Shown: in pieces, positions 11,341 through 26,059 of the stretch
Layout: every line of letters begins with the position of its first letter
How positions within the stretch are numbered: the stretch's first letter is position 1
Assembly: GCF_905475345.1 (NCBI RefSeq)
Contig: NC_066586.1
Location: forward strand, 9,680,400-9,744,399
Length of the DNA stretch: 64,000 bases
Direction: 5' to 3'
From: Vespula vulgaris
Lineage: Eukaryota; Arthropoda; Insecta; Hymenoptera; Vespidae
Translations under genes and position numbers: made by a program
The notes under the pieces: model-generated
Database searches by the model: none
What the model saw: the letters and a program-made list of their open reading frames with translations, nothing else
Told to the model about the DNA's origin: nothing

Positions 11341-13880
11341 AAGGTTTTGTAAAAACCAATGTTGTAAAAGAGTAATAAAAAATGTATCTGGTATATGTAT
11401 AAAAACAATATTCGGAAGTTTTAGTTTGAAAAATGAACTGGAATAGTAAGAAGGTATTATATCTATATTCGGATTGTCGGCTATGTTAGTTTCGTTGAAT
11501 GTAGAGATCTATCATCGCGTGTGTCTTGTGGAATATTTTATCTTTCTCAATTTTATAGTTAATGATGTTTACAATTGTGCTTTATTTAAGAACTTATTCA
11601 TTATCTTAATAAAATGTCAAGTAAGTCAATAGTGTTGGTGATGAGTATGTTTTAATTTTCGACGATTGTAGACCAATTTGTAGATGGACCAATATTAGCT
11701 TTTATTTAATGTACCAGTAGTTTGACGGCGTTGTTTTGAGAAAGTTTCTCTATGAAGGGAAGAGTTCGTTAGGATTATTTATTTATTCATTTGGATATGC
11801 ACTTCACCAAATACGTTAGGTCAAAATTTTATTAAAATAACAGCTAAAATGTTATTTTTAAATAAAAGATAATATTTGCGGATTATAATCGTTATAAATA
11901 CATATATACAATTATATGTATTTATAATGTATTATAATATGTAAATATATTATATAATATATTATATAACATATTAATAAATATATTATATTTATAATGT
12001 ATTTGTAATGTATTATATATGTATTTATATGTATTATAAATACATACGTACATTATAAATACAAATAACAATAATTGCGAGATAATAATTTGGGAATAGA
12101 GATTGAATAGAAATGTTTGAATCGATTTTGTCTATGGAATTAAAATTATTCGTTACGTAGGGCAGTACATGTATTTTCTCCTAATATATTGATTTATTTT
12201 TTCGATCACTTTATCTATCTCAAATATACTTAAGTTTCTGGTATTTTTATCGTTTGCTAGTAAGTATTTTTAAAACTTTAGTTAATTAGTTTTAATGAAG
12301 TTAAATTTGATGGTAGGATTTAGTTCTTCGAAAATAAAATGTTACCTGAAATTTTAAAGCTTTGTGCTTATTGTAATCGCAATTATATCGAACAATTCAC
12401 ATTTCAACAGGTAAAGATATTTTATTCTATTAGGCATCTACTAGGCAAATATCTAAGGTTGATTCGTTAGTAAGGTAGGACGTTTTTAGATTTTTATTTT
12501 ATAATTATTTGTTTGCTTTCTATCCATTTTTAGAGAGTAGACTCTCTGTTAATTCGCCAATTTGTATGCTCTCGTCTGAAATTATATAGTAATTTTTTCG
12601 TTTTCATTTATCAGTCGAGTACCAAACAAGTTGTTTCATTTTTACACGAATTCCATTTTCTAATTATCAGTTTCATACGTGGATATAAAAAAAAGTTTTT
12701 TTATTGTCCTGAGCGTGTATTTCTAAGCCAGTTTTTTCAAGACTAATGCATTTCTAAGAATGCTTTTGAACTTTATATCGCTCTGTATCAAAACCACTTT
12801 ACCGCCTCCCTCTATTTTTTGCTATCTATTTTTATTAGATAATAATTCTTGAAAGATAGTTTATGATTTGTGTTTAGTCTTGTATCAGAGAACAATATTA
12901 TATTAGGTTTATTCGATTACAAACAATCCAGGAGTATCGCTTTACTCCCAGTAAAAATAATTATAGTAACTTCGCGTTTATATTGAAATGATTTTTAATT
13001 TTTTAATTTTAATTTTTTCCTATTGTCTATCTAAACGCTATTAGTATTATTTGTTTTATTGAATATTAATGTAAAAAATTGCGACTAAATATTTAATGTT
13101 TTCGCATTAAATCGCGATTCTACTGGGAATTCTTGAGATTCAATGGTAAGAGCATTAATCGTGATAAGAATATGTGGTAAATCGACGAGAAATATTTGCG
13201 AAAAAAGAATTTTTCTAATTTTCTAAGAACATTTAAAATCAATGTTTTCATATTACTTTCTACGTTCTTACATGTGATTAACTTATCCTAATTAACGTCG
13301 TCGAAGACGTAAAGATTAGACTTCTGTATCATACAACTGCAAAGACGCGAATTTGAGCTCTTTATTTTTGAGATAATTCATCACTTTTCAATGTATTCCA
13401 CTTCTGACGATCTTGATATATTTCCTGGCGATTTCTCGATATATTAAAAATAAAGAGACGGATGACCAATAAAAATAATTGAACTATTTTTTGTAAACAA
13501 AATACGATTGAAGCTAGATTATTAGATGATAATATGCATAAACATTTCTTTCTTTTCGTCAATTAATAATTAAATTTCTTTTAGAGACACAATACGTGAA
13601 ATACGTATTCATCGTAACGTACCAAAAGGAAAAATGAAAATTTCGCGGACGAAGAAAGAGCCATTTCACGATTTAAATGTACGCATCTATTTATTTTCTG
13701 AATAACAAAGAAAGATTTTAGTTGGCTCAACGACCAATAACCAATTATAATTCGATCACAGGAAAATAAAGATGAGTATCGCGAAGTGACACGTTCCGCG
13801 CGAACCACGATAATAACGTTTTAACGGAGAAGCATTAATTAGATTTGAAATAATTAATCTCCTCATAACTTATATCATCT
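11341..13880. other. AT-rich noncoding stretch
   Basis: No coding or RNA gene signal. At 11890-12062 there is an extremely AT-rich, partly self-complementary run of TATTATAAATACAT-like words, probably a degenerate satellite or microsatellite. Confidence 0.55.
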
Positions 13881-13899
13881 TTGGGAATTCACTCACGCA

Positions 13900-13916
13900 A
13901 GAAAGAGAGAAAGAAA

Positions 13917-13953
<37 letters not shown>

Positions 13954-13956
13954 GAA
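13900..13956. repeat. (GA)n-rich tract
   Basis: Interrupted GA/GAAA microsatellite. The apparent charged and serine/leucine-rich frames on either strand are artefacts. Confidence 0.95.
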
Positions 13957-16900
13957 TACTTACTATCACGTATGCGGATTTCCTAATATCAGACTCGAGC
14001 TCACGTGGAGAGGGAGACGAGATCGATTTTATTATTGCTTTTATCCATCGATATTCGTCATCATGCGCAGTGTAATTTCTATATATAGAAATACACGGAA
14101 ACATCTGGGTTTTTTTACATTTCTTTATATTCACATCAAATCTACACTACGTTCACAAATATATTTTATCCCCGGCGAATAATAACAAATTCAATCAATT
14201 AAGATCGAAACAATAGAAAATAAAATCGGTCAAACGTTTGTGACGTATTCATCTCTAATAAATCGTGGAAAAGTCAAATGATGAATCACGGATATTAAAA
14301 GATGGTAAAATCAATCCATTAAATTAAAAGTGCAAAGTAATGGAGTGTGAAATAAAAGTGTAAAATAGCAAAGAGAAATACGATCGAGTAGTTTCTAAGA
14401 CTCTTTTACTTATTTAAAGTTCATTAATCCCATAATTATTCAGCTCGATGTTGCCGAATGATTGTTTATTGTTACATCTTTATTCTGGCAGCTAATCTAC
14501 TTGGGAAGCGAGTATTTACGTCGTGTTTGAGCTCATGTAAAAAGAGACATTCGTGGCTTACTGCTCGATTAACAGAAATCTTTTTTTTTTCAACAGGTGA
14601 TTATAACATTAACAAATCAGGATTTCGGGTATGTAACATCTCTGTTATTACAGTTCTAATGAACAAGGTATATATTTTTTAAGCTAGAAAAAACGTCGAT
14701 GTTATCGCATACGATCGGGATGCAACGTGTGAAGGAAAGTCGAAAATTATCGTTATTAACATAATCCTTGTAAACTTGATATCGTGTTCCTGTAAAAAAA
14801 ATGCAGATGTTCGTGGGATTAAAGATCCTTGTTTGCGATGTCTGACCAAAACCTGAATTGATCGGATGAAGTTTGAAATCATCATTTATTAAATACATTA
14901 ATTACAGTAGATTTCTTGGGATAACATACATTGGGATAGAGGAGTCGAAAAGTTATAAAATATTGGAATTATCCGAAAAAATTTTTTTAGCTCTTGTTTA
15001 CTGTGTTTTAGCTCTTGTTGATATGTAGGAATTTAAAAAATGTACATCCTTCGATTTCGAAGAACATAACTTCCGAGAATGAATTTAAGATACTTTGTTC
15101 TGTTTTATATTCTTCAGAAAATCATTTCTTTTTATGTTTCCTAAGTAGATGGATTTAAATATATTCGTGCAAAATAAATTCTCAATCGCGAATTGCTAAA
15201 TATCTATTTTCTTTGGTTTGCAGGTACTTACGAGAGAAAATGAGAAATAGAAATATGACTTTTTTAATTCGTTTCTCTCAGAGTCCGTTGTAATTCTACA
15301 GTTTAGAAAATGAAAAAATGATAAAACGTAAACGAAGATAAAGCATGCAGATAAACGTGGGAAAGTAGTGTACGATCGATCGCCGTTTCATGAACGAAGA
15401 ATATCTTACTTATTTACACGTTGAATCGTTTGTAAACATCTCATTGAAAGCAGATGTAACGATTAATCGGTGTTTGCCAAGAATCCTAGTCGAAAGTTTT
15501 GCGACTTATGACACAGGAAACTGAATGACCGCTACTACGTAAATGCGTATTGGGCAAAGTACTATAGGCAGTTAAATACACCGAATGAGCTGAGTCATCT
15601 TGATGACTCGACGATTAATCGCGCGAAGCCGAGGCCGGTTCTGGTATAAACATATCTCTTGCTTCCTTACTCGACAAGGAAAGAAAAAGAGAGAAAGAGA
15701 TAGTTCGTTTGTAGTCATTACGTAAAAATGTGAGAAAGGCATACCACGAGGAAAAGATAAAACATTGCAAAATCGACAATATATTGTCGATGAAGCATCG
15801 ATAACGTTCTCTCACTTCGCGTATCACGAAGAATCAAAGATGTACGCTTACACGAAGCTTCTTATGAAAGCATGAAATATAAATAATGTATTACAAATCC
15901 TATAAAAGCGGCTTACTTACTTCGATTATTTAATATCATAGAATTATCGGGAAACTTTCGTCTTCGTTCATTTGTTAGGATTACTTTTTTTTCAAAGTAA
16001 AGTAATCGCAGAAATTTATTTTTTTGCTCTACCGAATTTCAAGATTGCCTTTAGGGAATGTCATTGAGAAGGCAAAGTTGTTTGCTAATTCTAACTCTGT
16101 CTGATGTATATCTGTAAAGAGAGAAAGAGAAAAGAGAGGATTTGAAATCCGAATTTCTCGTTCGATATCTTTTCATTTCTAGGCAATACAAATAGTTTTT
16201 GCGTTGCATAAAAGTTCGTTGACACGACACCGAATCTATTTTGTTCTTAATTGATTATTTTATAGTCTTATATAGTGCCCATATGTTTCATATGCGCATA
16301 TTCACGCAACACTGCCGTCAACAATATATGATAAAATCATAGATCCGAAAATTTTTTACATTCGGTTTGATGCAATAAGAAAATCGACACGGTCGCCAGT
16401 GACGTTAGTAATAATAGAATTTAGACAATACGATTATTTTATTCGTAGCTTTAATTCCGGTCAGTCGATAATCAATTGTTCAAATAAATAAAGGGAAAGC
16501 AAACAAAAAAATTGCAAGAGAAAAGTGGGCATACAGTCAAGAAACCAAATTGAATCGTGTAAGCATTACTATAAATTTATACGACACACGTTTCGATCAT
16601 ATCGGTAAGTTTGCCGAATTGGCGTTAATTGGTTGTAACGTTATTGTGTTTTAACTATAAATACTTGTTATATAAATACTTGATCTTTAAAATATTGATT
16701 TAAATATTATTCTGTAATTAATGTCATCGTTCTACTATTAGTTTTACGTTATTTATTAGTTAAATATCCGATATCATCGATGAAACGTAAAATGCTTAGT
16801 AACTACGTATAAACAGCACATTATATTGTGAATTTCGGCATTTAGCATTAAGTCATTTCATAGTTCTATTATGAAAACATATGATAGCAGGTTAGTGACG

Positions 16901-18017
16901 AGTTAATTGGGCGAGAAGTTGAACGAGAATCGAAAATGGATTTAATCGGCCTGACTATTTTTACGATTAAATACATTATTGTTACAAGTCTTGGATTTAT
17001 TTCTGCTGATATCAGAAGAACATCTATAATTTAATTGTTTATTAATACATTGACGTTAACCAGTGTACCATCGGTGGTTCAAACAAAATAAATTCATTGG
17101 AAGGTGTGTATCATCGATGGCTCATCACAATAATTTTAGATATCAGTTTTACTGATATTAAAAATTTCAATGGTTAAAGATAATAATGGTAATTTACTTT
17201 TTTTTATGTATTTTTTAAAAACAATTCAAGCATAACTGATAAAGATCAGCATCTTAATAGAAAGCCGTTCGATGCAATAAAATACGAATTACAATGTCAT
17301 CGTTAATGTGTTAAATATATATGATTTATTAAGAATTTAATAGAGATGTAATTTAAATTATGTTCTTTGTATAATATATGCACATACGTTCACGTTTTGT
17401 TGTAAATTTCACAATAACTTGCGTAAACCAACGAGAAATAATCAACGAGGAACTTAATCATTCTCGTGCTGTAATTTTTGTGCATATATAATATATAATA
17501 TACATATATAATAATAATATGTATGTATACATATACATATAATTATATATATTTTTTTAATATGTTATTTTGCAGATCTAGTAAAAAAGTTTTGCAAAAA
17601 TAAAAGATATAATAACACGCTCTAATTAGTAAAGTAATTATTTAACAATTAAAGGATACAAAAAATTAATTAAAGTATTACTTGCGAAATTCTATGCCAA
17701 GATTTATTTGACAAATTCATTACTCAACAAATTATTTTTTTATCAAAGCAACGATACGTTTGACTTTCGGAAAAGCTAAATAATGATCAAAGCATTTTGA
17801 AAGATCAAAAGCAAAGGCGCTGGAATCCCGTACGGGATAAAGGAGAAAAAGCATTTGAATTAGTATGGATCACTCCTCATTAAGATAAACGAGTACGCCA
17901 CCTACATACTCTCCTTCGACGCCCTCTACGCTGAGGGCACGTGCGAAAGCGGTAATCGCGATGATTACTTGTAATCGACGTTACGTTTTACGACACGCGC
18001 AGCAAGCGTGGCTGAGC

Positions 18018-18019
<2 letters not shown>
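13957..18019. other. Noncoding stretch, no gene recognised
   Basis: AT-rich with short open frames only. At 17480-17560 is another TATATA-rich palindromic patch. At 17880-18010 there is a GC-richer patch without an interpretable frame. Confidence 0.5.

Positions 18020-18055
<36 letters not shown>
18020..18055. repeat. (CT)n microsatellite
   Basis: About 18 uninterrupted CT units. Confidence 0.97.
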
Positions 18056-18059
<4 letters not shown>

Positions 18060-18282
18060 GTCTTTCTCTCTTGCTCATACACCTGGCATTGACTCTGAAA
18101 CATGTCGTGGTCTTTTATAACTTTATTCGGAATAATTCAGGTTATATTGAGCGAAAGATCTGATAAGATTTGATTTATGAAAAGGAAAAGAGGAAAAAAT
18201 ATTCATAAAAGAAATATGAAAGAGAAAGATAGAAAGAGTATCCTCCCACGGTAAGACTTGTGCGTAAAGTATTATAAAGGCA

Positions 18283-18285
<3 letters not shown>

Positions 18286-18355
<70 letters not shown>
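18286..18355. repeat. Compound (TG)n-(AG)n microsatellite
   Basis: About 14 TG units (18286-18314), a short ATAAAG spacer, then about 18 AG units (18319-18355). The 150-residue minus-strand frame through it is an artefact. Confidence 0.96.
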
Positions 18356-18361
<6 letters not shown>

Positions 18362-20411
18362 AAGTGAGGGAAGAAAAGAAGAATATCTTGTAAAGCCTTA
18401 GGGTTTTGTGAGGAAGGAGAGGGCAGTTGAGGTCAAATATTCGAACGATGAAGTCCGAGGTGCAATTTCGGTAATTTCGGAGTGAGCTTATAGTTATCGA
18501 ACTTTTGCAAAAGGTGGCCCATGAATATGAGTACTCGATGTTTGGGAGATACATGTTTTGTTTTACCCCTTCCATTTTCTCTCTCTTTTTTCTTTCTTCG
18601 AGCTATTCGAAGATTTCTGCTCGACGTTTAAAATCGATGGGCTGCGTGCCAACTCGAAGATCATTCTCGATGCTACAACTGCCTTTTTGCTTTTCTTTCT
18701 TTTTGTTTATTCACCCACTCATGAGAAAGAGAGAGAAAGATAGAGGCAGAGAAGGCTCGTAAACAATTTTGCGAGCTACGCACGATAAGAAAAACGAAAA
18801 CTAAAGATGAATCATGTAATTTCCGAAGGAAACGTCGAACAGTCGAGGATGAATACGAGAGGAAAGAGCAATCCGCTTCGCGGGACTAGAGTCATTTAAT
18901 ACGCCGCGACGTGACTCATCGAGATGTTGAGGCTATTAATTTTACCAATTGTATTGACATCACTTTCCTGTCGCGCTAATTCAGCCCGATGAGTCGATTG
19001 AATTCGATTTCTTTCCTTTAAAGTAGGAATTTTATGTTGTATATACATACGTAGATCAAATCGACTGCTACAAGTTTTCTTGACTTTATCGAAATTTTGT
19101 TGATCTTCGATTTGTTTCATTCCATCGAATTTAAAAGAATGTCACATAGTATTATGATTTAATGAGAACCAGTACGCGCTTGATATCCTCTGTGGCTTAC
19201 GAGATGAAATGTTCTCCATCCAGCAAAGGTAACATTTTCGAAGGTTCGTCACGTAGTTGCTCGGTCGGAAATATCATGAAAGAAGCAACTCTGTGAGTAA
19301 GGTAAATTTAGCTTCAAAAGAAAGAGAAAGAGAAAGAGATAGAAAGAAAGAGCTTGCGAAGTACGAAGAAGAAAACGTTAAGATTGAAGTCAGTTTCTTC
19401 AAATATATCACCATTATCATTTAGTAGTCAACGGACATACTTTTGATATACGATTTCAAAATTTTTCGCTGAAGATCTGAAAGTTTTTATTTTATCTCTA
19501 TTTTTATATCGAACTTTTATTCGGGAGATTTTTTATTTATGTCTTTTGTTTTTTTCACCATCAATCGTGGGTAGATTGTCACGATTACAATTACAAAATA
19601 TAATGATAATTTTGATTTTTAACATGTATTTTGTTAAGTTTACGGTATCTCCCATTGATCTCGATGATTTTGTCGAAATTTTTTCTATTTCTTTTAATAC
19701 ACATAAATATCTATCCTGTAAAACATATTACTTAATCAATGTATAATAACATTTATTTTTATGGTATATTTATATCTATTATCGAATAAATTTACATTAA
19801 AAAGCTTCCTTGAGATCAAATTCATTTCAAACAAAAGAAACAGAAAGCACTCATCATTACGAGTCACGCATGTAGGTATGTATGTGGTTAGTATCGATAG
19901 GAAGATGGTTAATGGATAGTTGTTAAGTATAATGAGTTAGACTGTCCCGCTGGGTTGGTAGACTCAGTGGTGGTAATGAAGGCGACGAGTGTACAAGACT
20001 CTCTGGGTATATAGTCTCTCTATCGAAAATACGAAAATTTCGTTGGACGATGTGTATCGAGTCGGACAATAATTGAATTTTATTGAGTGGGAGGTGCTGA
20101 GAGTACAGCTCTCTTATCCCCTTTCTCCTCTTCCACGTTGTTGTCTGCAAGTTGGAACATAGTTATTCGTATGACGTACTCTCCATGCACTTCAAACGTA
20201 ATAACGAAGCTCTTTTCTCTTTTAGTAGGCGATGTTTTTTCACAGAAATAAGTTCGTTTTCTTCAACTAAAAGGGGGCGGGTTGAGTAGAGGCAACCGAT
20301 TGGTCGTTTTTGTTAAAAGTAATACACCGTGTATAATTTATTTGGCGAATTGTATTACACGAAAACCAAAGGTGAAAGTGAACGAAATGATTTTAGGCGA
20401 GAAAGAGGAGG

Positions 20412-20414
<3 letters not shown>
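18356..20414. other. Noncoding stretch, no gene recognised
   Basis: Only short open frames without known motifs. Some GA-rich runs (for example 19315-19352). Confidence 0.5.

Positions 20415-20453
<39 letters not shown>
20415..20453. repeat. (GA)n microsatellite
   Basis: About 19 GA units. The frames crossing it are spurious. Confidence 0.96.
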
Positions 20454-20454
<1 letters not shown>

Positions 20455-23400
20455 ATATGGCCGAAAGAATAAAAAAAGGAGGCGAACGTTTGAACGTTTC
20501 GTTAACGAGTGCCCATCAAATTTGTAATGGCTCGATCCTGTCCTGCTGTGAGAAAAAGAAAAAATAAACGCGGACTCATGAACTTCTTCTCTTCTTCCTT
20601 TCATGAATAGATTCTGAACAGAGAGAATTTTTTCAGGGGTCAAAGGGCGTTCTTTTCATTATCCAAGAAGAGATTTATCGTGCCGGACAATGTACGAGCG
20701 TGTTTCTTAACCCTCTTCTTCATCCCTGCTCTTTTTTTTTATTTTCTTCTTCCTTCTTTTTCTATCTTCTTGGAAGGTTACATGAGGCAAAAGACACGAA
20801 CCAGTTTCCTTGTAAAAATAAGATGCAGAAATATGATCGTTCTCTTCGTTTGACCGATAAATGATCTCAAAACCCTACAGTTAACTTTCAAACAAATGTT
20901 AAATTAAATCTTTAAAGTCACGTTTTATCTGCTTATCGATGGAATTACCGTTCTCGCGTTTACGTCATTGGTGTAATTATAGTTATTATCGCCATTCCGC
21001 AGAATTCGCATTTATTCAAGAAGGAGCGAATTGTTTACCTCTCAAAAAATTATTTTAACGAAAATATTAATATAATTAATATCGGAAACTAGTACGATAG
21101 TATCAAACAGCAATAAAGAGTAATTTACATGAAAATCGTGAATCCGTGACAAATTTTGATCGTTGTCACTAAATGTAAATCGTGCGTATTATTAGCTGAA
21201 TAGTTTGCCATCTCCGATAATTACTGAGTTATTTATTTAATTATATGAGAAAGTACACTTCTTTTCTATATTTTAACATGTAATAATAGAAAAAAGAGAG
21301 GAAAAAATATTTCTTATGCAACTCGTTATTTGCAGTTTCAGAAAAAATATATATCTACTATAAAATAAGATGATAAGAAAAATTCGACTATCCATTAATA
21401 ATCAATCCATTGTTCGTCCCTCGATGTTACCCGTTAGTATATAAATAAGAAATATTGAATAAATTCGCTTTTTATTCCACATTTCGTTTTATTCGATTTG
21501 AACCAGTTACATGGATATTTTTTCGATCAGAAAATATTCCGACAGCTAGTCATCGTAAAATTTTAATCGAAATCGTCTGCTTCGTTGATCGCAAGACCTA
21601 TCGTAACATTTCCTTTAGCTTATAATCACTAATAGATTATGTTAATTACACGCGTATCGAGTAACAAGATTGATAGCTCTGCTTTTCATATTGGACTCAT
21701 ATATCTAAAGATTTTCTTCTTTTTTCGAAAAACATACTTGCTGGTATATTGTAAGTACCGTTAGAAACTAATTCGTACAAGTAACTTCCAAGAATGTCTT
21801 ATGAAAGATCGTTTCTGTTTAATTTAGAGTGTTATCTCATCTAACCAATGGTATATAAAAAGCAAAAGTAACGCGTGATTTATATTTAATTAAGAATTAA
21901 AGCATCAATACGATTATACAATCACACATCGTTCGTACATATCCATGGATTGGTTTCTTTCATTTAATGATCTTTTGGAAGACGTTATTTCTAACTTTAC
22001 GATTAATAAAGTTTTTTTTTGTTCGTTCGAGAATGATAGAAACGATCTTTCAATATTCGCAGATTGGAAGTTGAAGATTGGTAGGACAGTATTAAACATC
22101 GAAATCAGAACGAATCGTTCGAAGATACCTATTGATCGAATCTTCGGATATGTTTTTTTCTCGGCATTCGCTTCTCTTTCACAAAGTGGATACGTTGCTT
22201 ATTCGGACGTTGATCGAGTTCCCTCTCTCCATCTCTCTTCCGATCTCGTGCGCGTGTGCGAGATAAATCTCGATTCATTCGGTGATCGATACACGACGAT
22301 GGGTCGTCGAACCGGTCTTCGAAAGATGAGGAAGTAATTAAATTTTTGATGACGATGTGCCGACGAGAAATCGAAAAACGTTTCTTCCAAATATATCGAA
22401 CGGAAGAAGAAGAAGGAAGAAAAGGTGGTGGAAGAGAAGGAGAAAGAGGAGGAGAAAAATAAAAAAAAAAGTATAATAACCGAGTTCGTGGGAGAATCGA
22501 GATACCATAGTTAAGGTAACGAAACTCTTTCTACGAAACTACAGTTATCCAGTTTAAAGGTTAACGACTTTTTCGTACAATCACAATAAATGTTCTTTCC
22601 AAATGGATTATTCATATTTAATTTTTCTCGTGCGTGTCTCCTCTTTTCTATCGTTTTAGAAGATCTCGATGAACACGTAATTATAAATATGGATCTTTCG
22701 AAATCTTCGAGAAACTTATTAATTACTAATGTGCGCATGAAGTAATAGAGAGAAACGATTTTTTTGTACTACGAACATGTTTAACGTGACCGTATCAAGA
22801 GCAAATTTCTGAATAATAAATTTTATGATTCTTTCATTTAACTTAACATTGTGCCGAATAGAGTATCGAGATGTATATACATACGTGTAATAGTTATTTC
22901 TTTCGTTACTCATCCGGTCACTCGTTAAATATTATACGTTTCGTTCAAGTGATAGATCGACTCACTTATATATCTTATTCGTGATAAACTGAATATGTGA
23001 TTAACATATATGTGGACATCTTTGTCGTGGGAAGAGAAATAAACAAAAGCGAATTTTCAAATGCAGATATATATCGTAGAGTATTTATTGTCAAGCGAAG
23101 AATGGAAATGTGCATCGTGAGAAAGAGATCGTCAATGAATGTCTATAAAAAATAAAAAATAAAGGAATAAAGAGAAACGAAAAGACAAGATGTCGAGGAC
23201 ATTAACAATTATTATGAAATACGACGCCCACATATTTATCCACAGTCCTGACGATCATCTCTTCGCGGGAATTTCCGTCTTACTTGTTCGCGGTCGACGT
23301 AGTCTCATTCGCACAAGGTTAATGTCCAGATAAATATCATCTATGTTTTTATTTGCTTCGTGTCAATGTCACATAGTCGAATCCATAAGAAGAAGATATA

Positions 23401-24572
23401 GAGAAAGTTAGATAGATATTTATATTTATTTACATATAGAAGATCATACATTGATAATAGGAATACAAATGAAAAAAACAAAAAAATCGAGATTTTCATC
23501 GAAAGAAATTTTATCAGAAAGAAAATCAGAACGGAATTTCACTTCAGGAAAAGATGATGCAGAACACATAACTCGAGAAATATCAAAGGGGAAAATACGT
23601 GACGTGAGCTCGTTAAATAAAAGCGAAAGTGTATAAATGGTTCCTAGGATTAGTAAGTACCGATAGTCGAAATTATTCACCAATAAGAAAATGATCCGTA
23701 ACACGATTGAATAGATTTTACTAAATTATTGACGACTCTTTCAACTTTCTATGATCTATAGAACGCAATCTTTGCGAGAAATGTAATTTCGAGAGCATTT
23801 ACTTTTCTTCTTTCATATCATCTAAAATATGCGTTTGATTTTGACAGCACTTTGGTGGAAGGAATTTTATTTATTTTTACTGGGAGGACGATTTCTGTCT
23901 TTCTCTTCTTCAAGTAGTTTCATCCCCTTTGTAGTTTCTTAACGGGACACGAAGTCTTGACGATCGGCTCTTTCGAGCTGGGTTCTCTTCACCTTCGAAC
24001 GCCATGGCAACCGCGTATATGGTTCTCTAGATTGTATTCTGAGCGTGCGCGCGCACACGCGACTAGAATTCAATGAAAACGAGGGAAAGAGGGAAGAATG
24101 ATCGGAACATTTAACGGACAAAGATCGATGAATTTTCCCACCTTTATTTTAATTTTCTTCATCTTCCTGTGTTTTTATGCTTTGACATTTTATAATCACG
24201 AATTTTATTAATTTTTGTTTTTTTATTTTTTTTTAAGAGCTTTAAACTTTTGCAATTAAAAGCATTCCTTTTATTCGATTTAAAAAAAGGAACGAACATT
24301 AGACATGGATAGAAGTGAAAAGAAAAAGAGGACGACGGAGAAGGAAGACAAAGACAATAAGAGGATAGTAAGAATAGTTGTAGCTGCACATTATAATGGC
24401 ATAAGATAAAACATGCGAGTTTGATGTATGGTGCAATTGGTTGTTCGATGTGGGAACCAGTGAAGGGAAAGAAAAAATTGGCCCTCTTCAATCCCCCAAA
24501 TAATTAATCGATGCATGTTCGGACCTCTGCAGGGTTCGACAAGTAATGATAGGGCTCTGAACTCGGATATTC

Positions 24573-24574
<2 letters not shown>
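20454..24574. other. Noncoding stretch with one promoter-like patch
   Basis: No recognisable coding sequence. At 21843-21862 a CCAAT word is followed immediately by TATATAAAAAG. The frame at 21945-22337 (130 codons, +) starts about 90 bases later but resembles nothing I know. The 22190-22340 segment is CpG-richer than its surroundings. These could mark a transcription start, but TATA-like words are common in AT-rich DNA. Confidence 0.35.

Positions 24575-24667
<93 letters not shown>
24575..24667. repeat. (CT)n microsatellite, interrupted
   Basis: Two long CT runs separated by GCCCCTTT at about 24617-24624. All frames through it are artefacts. Confidence 0.97.
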
Positions 24668-24669
<2 letters not shown>

Positions 24670-25811
24670 GTTCTCGATATATGTTAGACAAGAAAAATTA
24701 CGTCTGCGTAAAAAATAAGTGCTTTAGAAAAAAATACTTTCAGAAAGAATGCATATGGGTATATTAAGTGCATACCTGCTCTTGCTCTCTAAATCAAAAT
24801 TGTTGTTTCTACTCTTTTTATTGGAAAGAAATTTATTGAGATCCGTGCTTTTAGGTTCTTTCTTTCTTTCGAAATTGATTTAAACCAACTTTTAAATATT
24901 GAAGTGAAGCGTCCTTATTGAATTTTTTGCCAGAGTATAAGTAAGATTTCATACAATAACCTAAAAATAGCAGAATTACAGTAGCAGCATCCTCGAATAG
25001 TTATGTACCGGAGTTGATCGCTCCGATGTATTTAATATTCTCTTGACAATACGCGTGAGGTATTTCGATAATTCGCCGGAGACGTGTTGCCGATCGTGAT
25101 CGGCGAGCGAATTCACGAAACGAGGCGAGCAGTGTTCAACCTATGTCCCATGAACCATTGATGTTATCAGATCCTTCAGCATTTCTACGTTATTTGTCTC
25201 TAAAAGATTTCAAAGACAGTAATTATAATATTTTCAGTTTTCCCTTGACAAATTAAATTACATAAAATCACTATTAAGAAGTATTAAAAGTATTATATGA
25301 ACAATAAATTGATATTATTACAATTTTTCCTGTTTTTCTTTCTTTGTCCTAATAACGTAGTGAAACATTGAATTTACAAGATCGAATATCCTCTGTCACC
25401 TAAGAAATAATAATCCGATTAACAAACTAAATAATTGAGAAAATCGAATAGAAACGTCGTGAGAGAATTTCTTCTTTGTATTCGGCGCATTCCCTGGTCC
25501 GAGTTCGAGAGGGTAATTAAACGCGGAAACGAAGAAACGAGAATACTCCCAGATACTTTTCCTTCTTTAAAAGGTCATTAACCCTAGTTCGCGGCAGCCT
25601 CGCGGGGGACGAAACGTATGCGTATAGTTTGGCTATCGGTGAGCAAGAACGTCCAATGGAATTTCGTCAAGATAGGAATAGACAAAGATGGAGAAAAAAG
25701 ATATCCTTCTCTCTCATGATTCTCTAGCTAGTAGAGAATATGTGTTTACCGTTTTGTGTTCGAACGTTCTCTCTCTTTCTTTCTCCTCCTTTTTCGTTTC
25801 TCTCTAACTAT

Positions 25812-25813
<2 letters not shown>
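24668..25813. other. Noncoding stretch
   Basis: No gene recognised. CpG-richer patches occur at 25065-25130 and 25575-25650 without a frame I can interpret. Confidence 0.5.

Positions 25814-25848
<35 letters not shown>
25814..25848. repeat. (CT)n microsatellite
   Basis: About 17 CT units. It is complementary to the GA tract at 26002-26094, 150 bases downstream. Confidence 0.96.
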
Positions 25849-25851
<3 letters not shown>

Positions 25852-25993
25852 CTCTCACGTGGATGGAATGGTTGTAACCTCACGAAGAGGTTATAAACGC
25901 ATTGACCCATGCGTGTCACCGTTATTCCCATCGATTTTTCTTCCCTCGAAAATCCCTTCTTCGGGCGAGTAAATGAAAGAGAGAAAAAAGGAA

Positions 25994-26001
<8 letters not shown>

Positions 26002-26058
<57 letters not shown>

Positions 26059-26059
26059 T

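Noticed and set aside
18123..18575. 150-codon minus-strand frame with Ser-Leu and Thr-His repeats
   Set aside because: Artefact of the TG/AG compound microsatellite.
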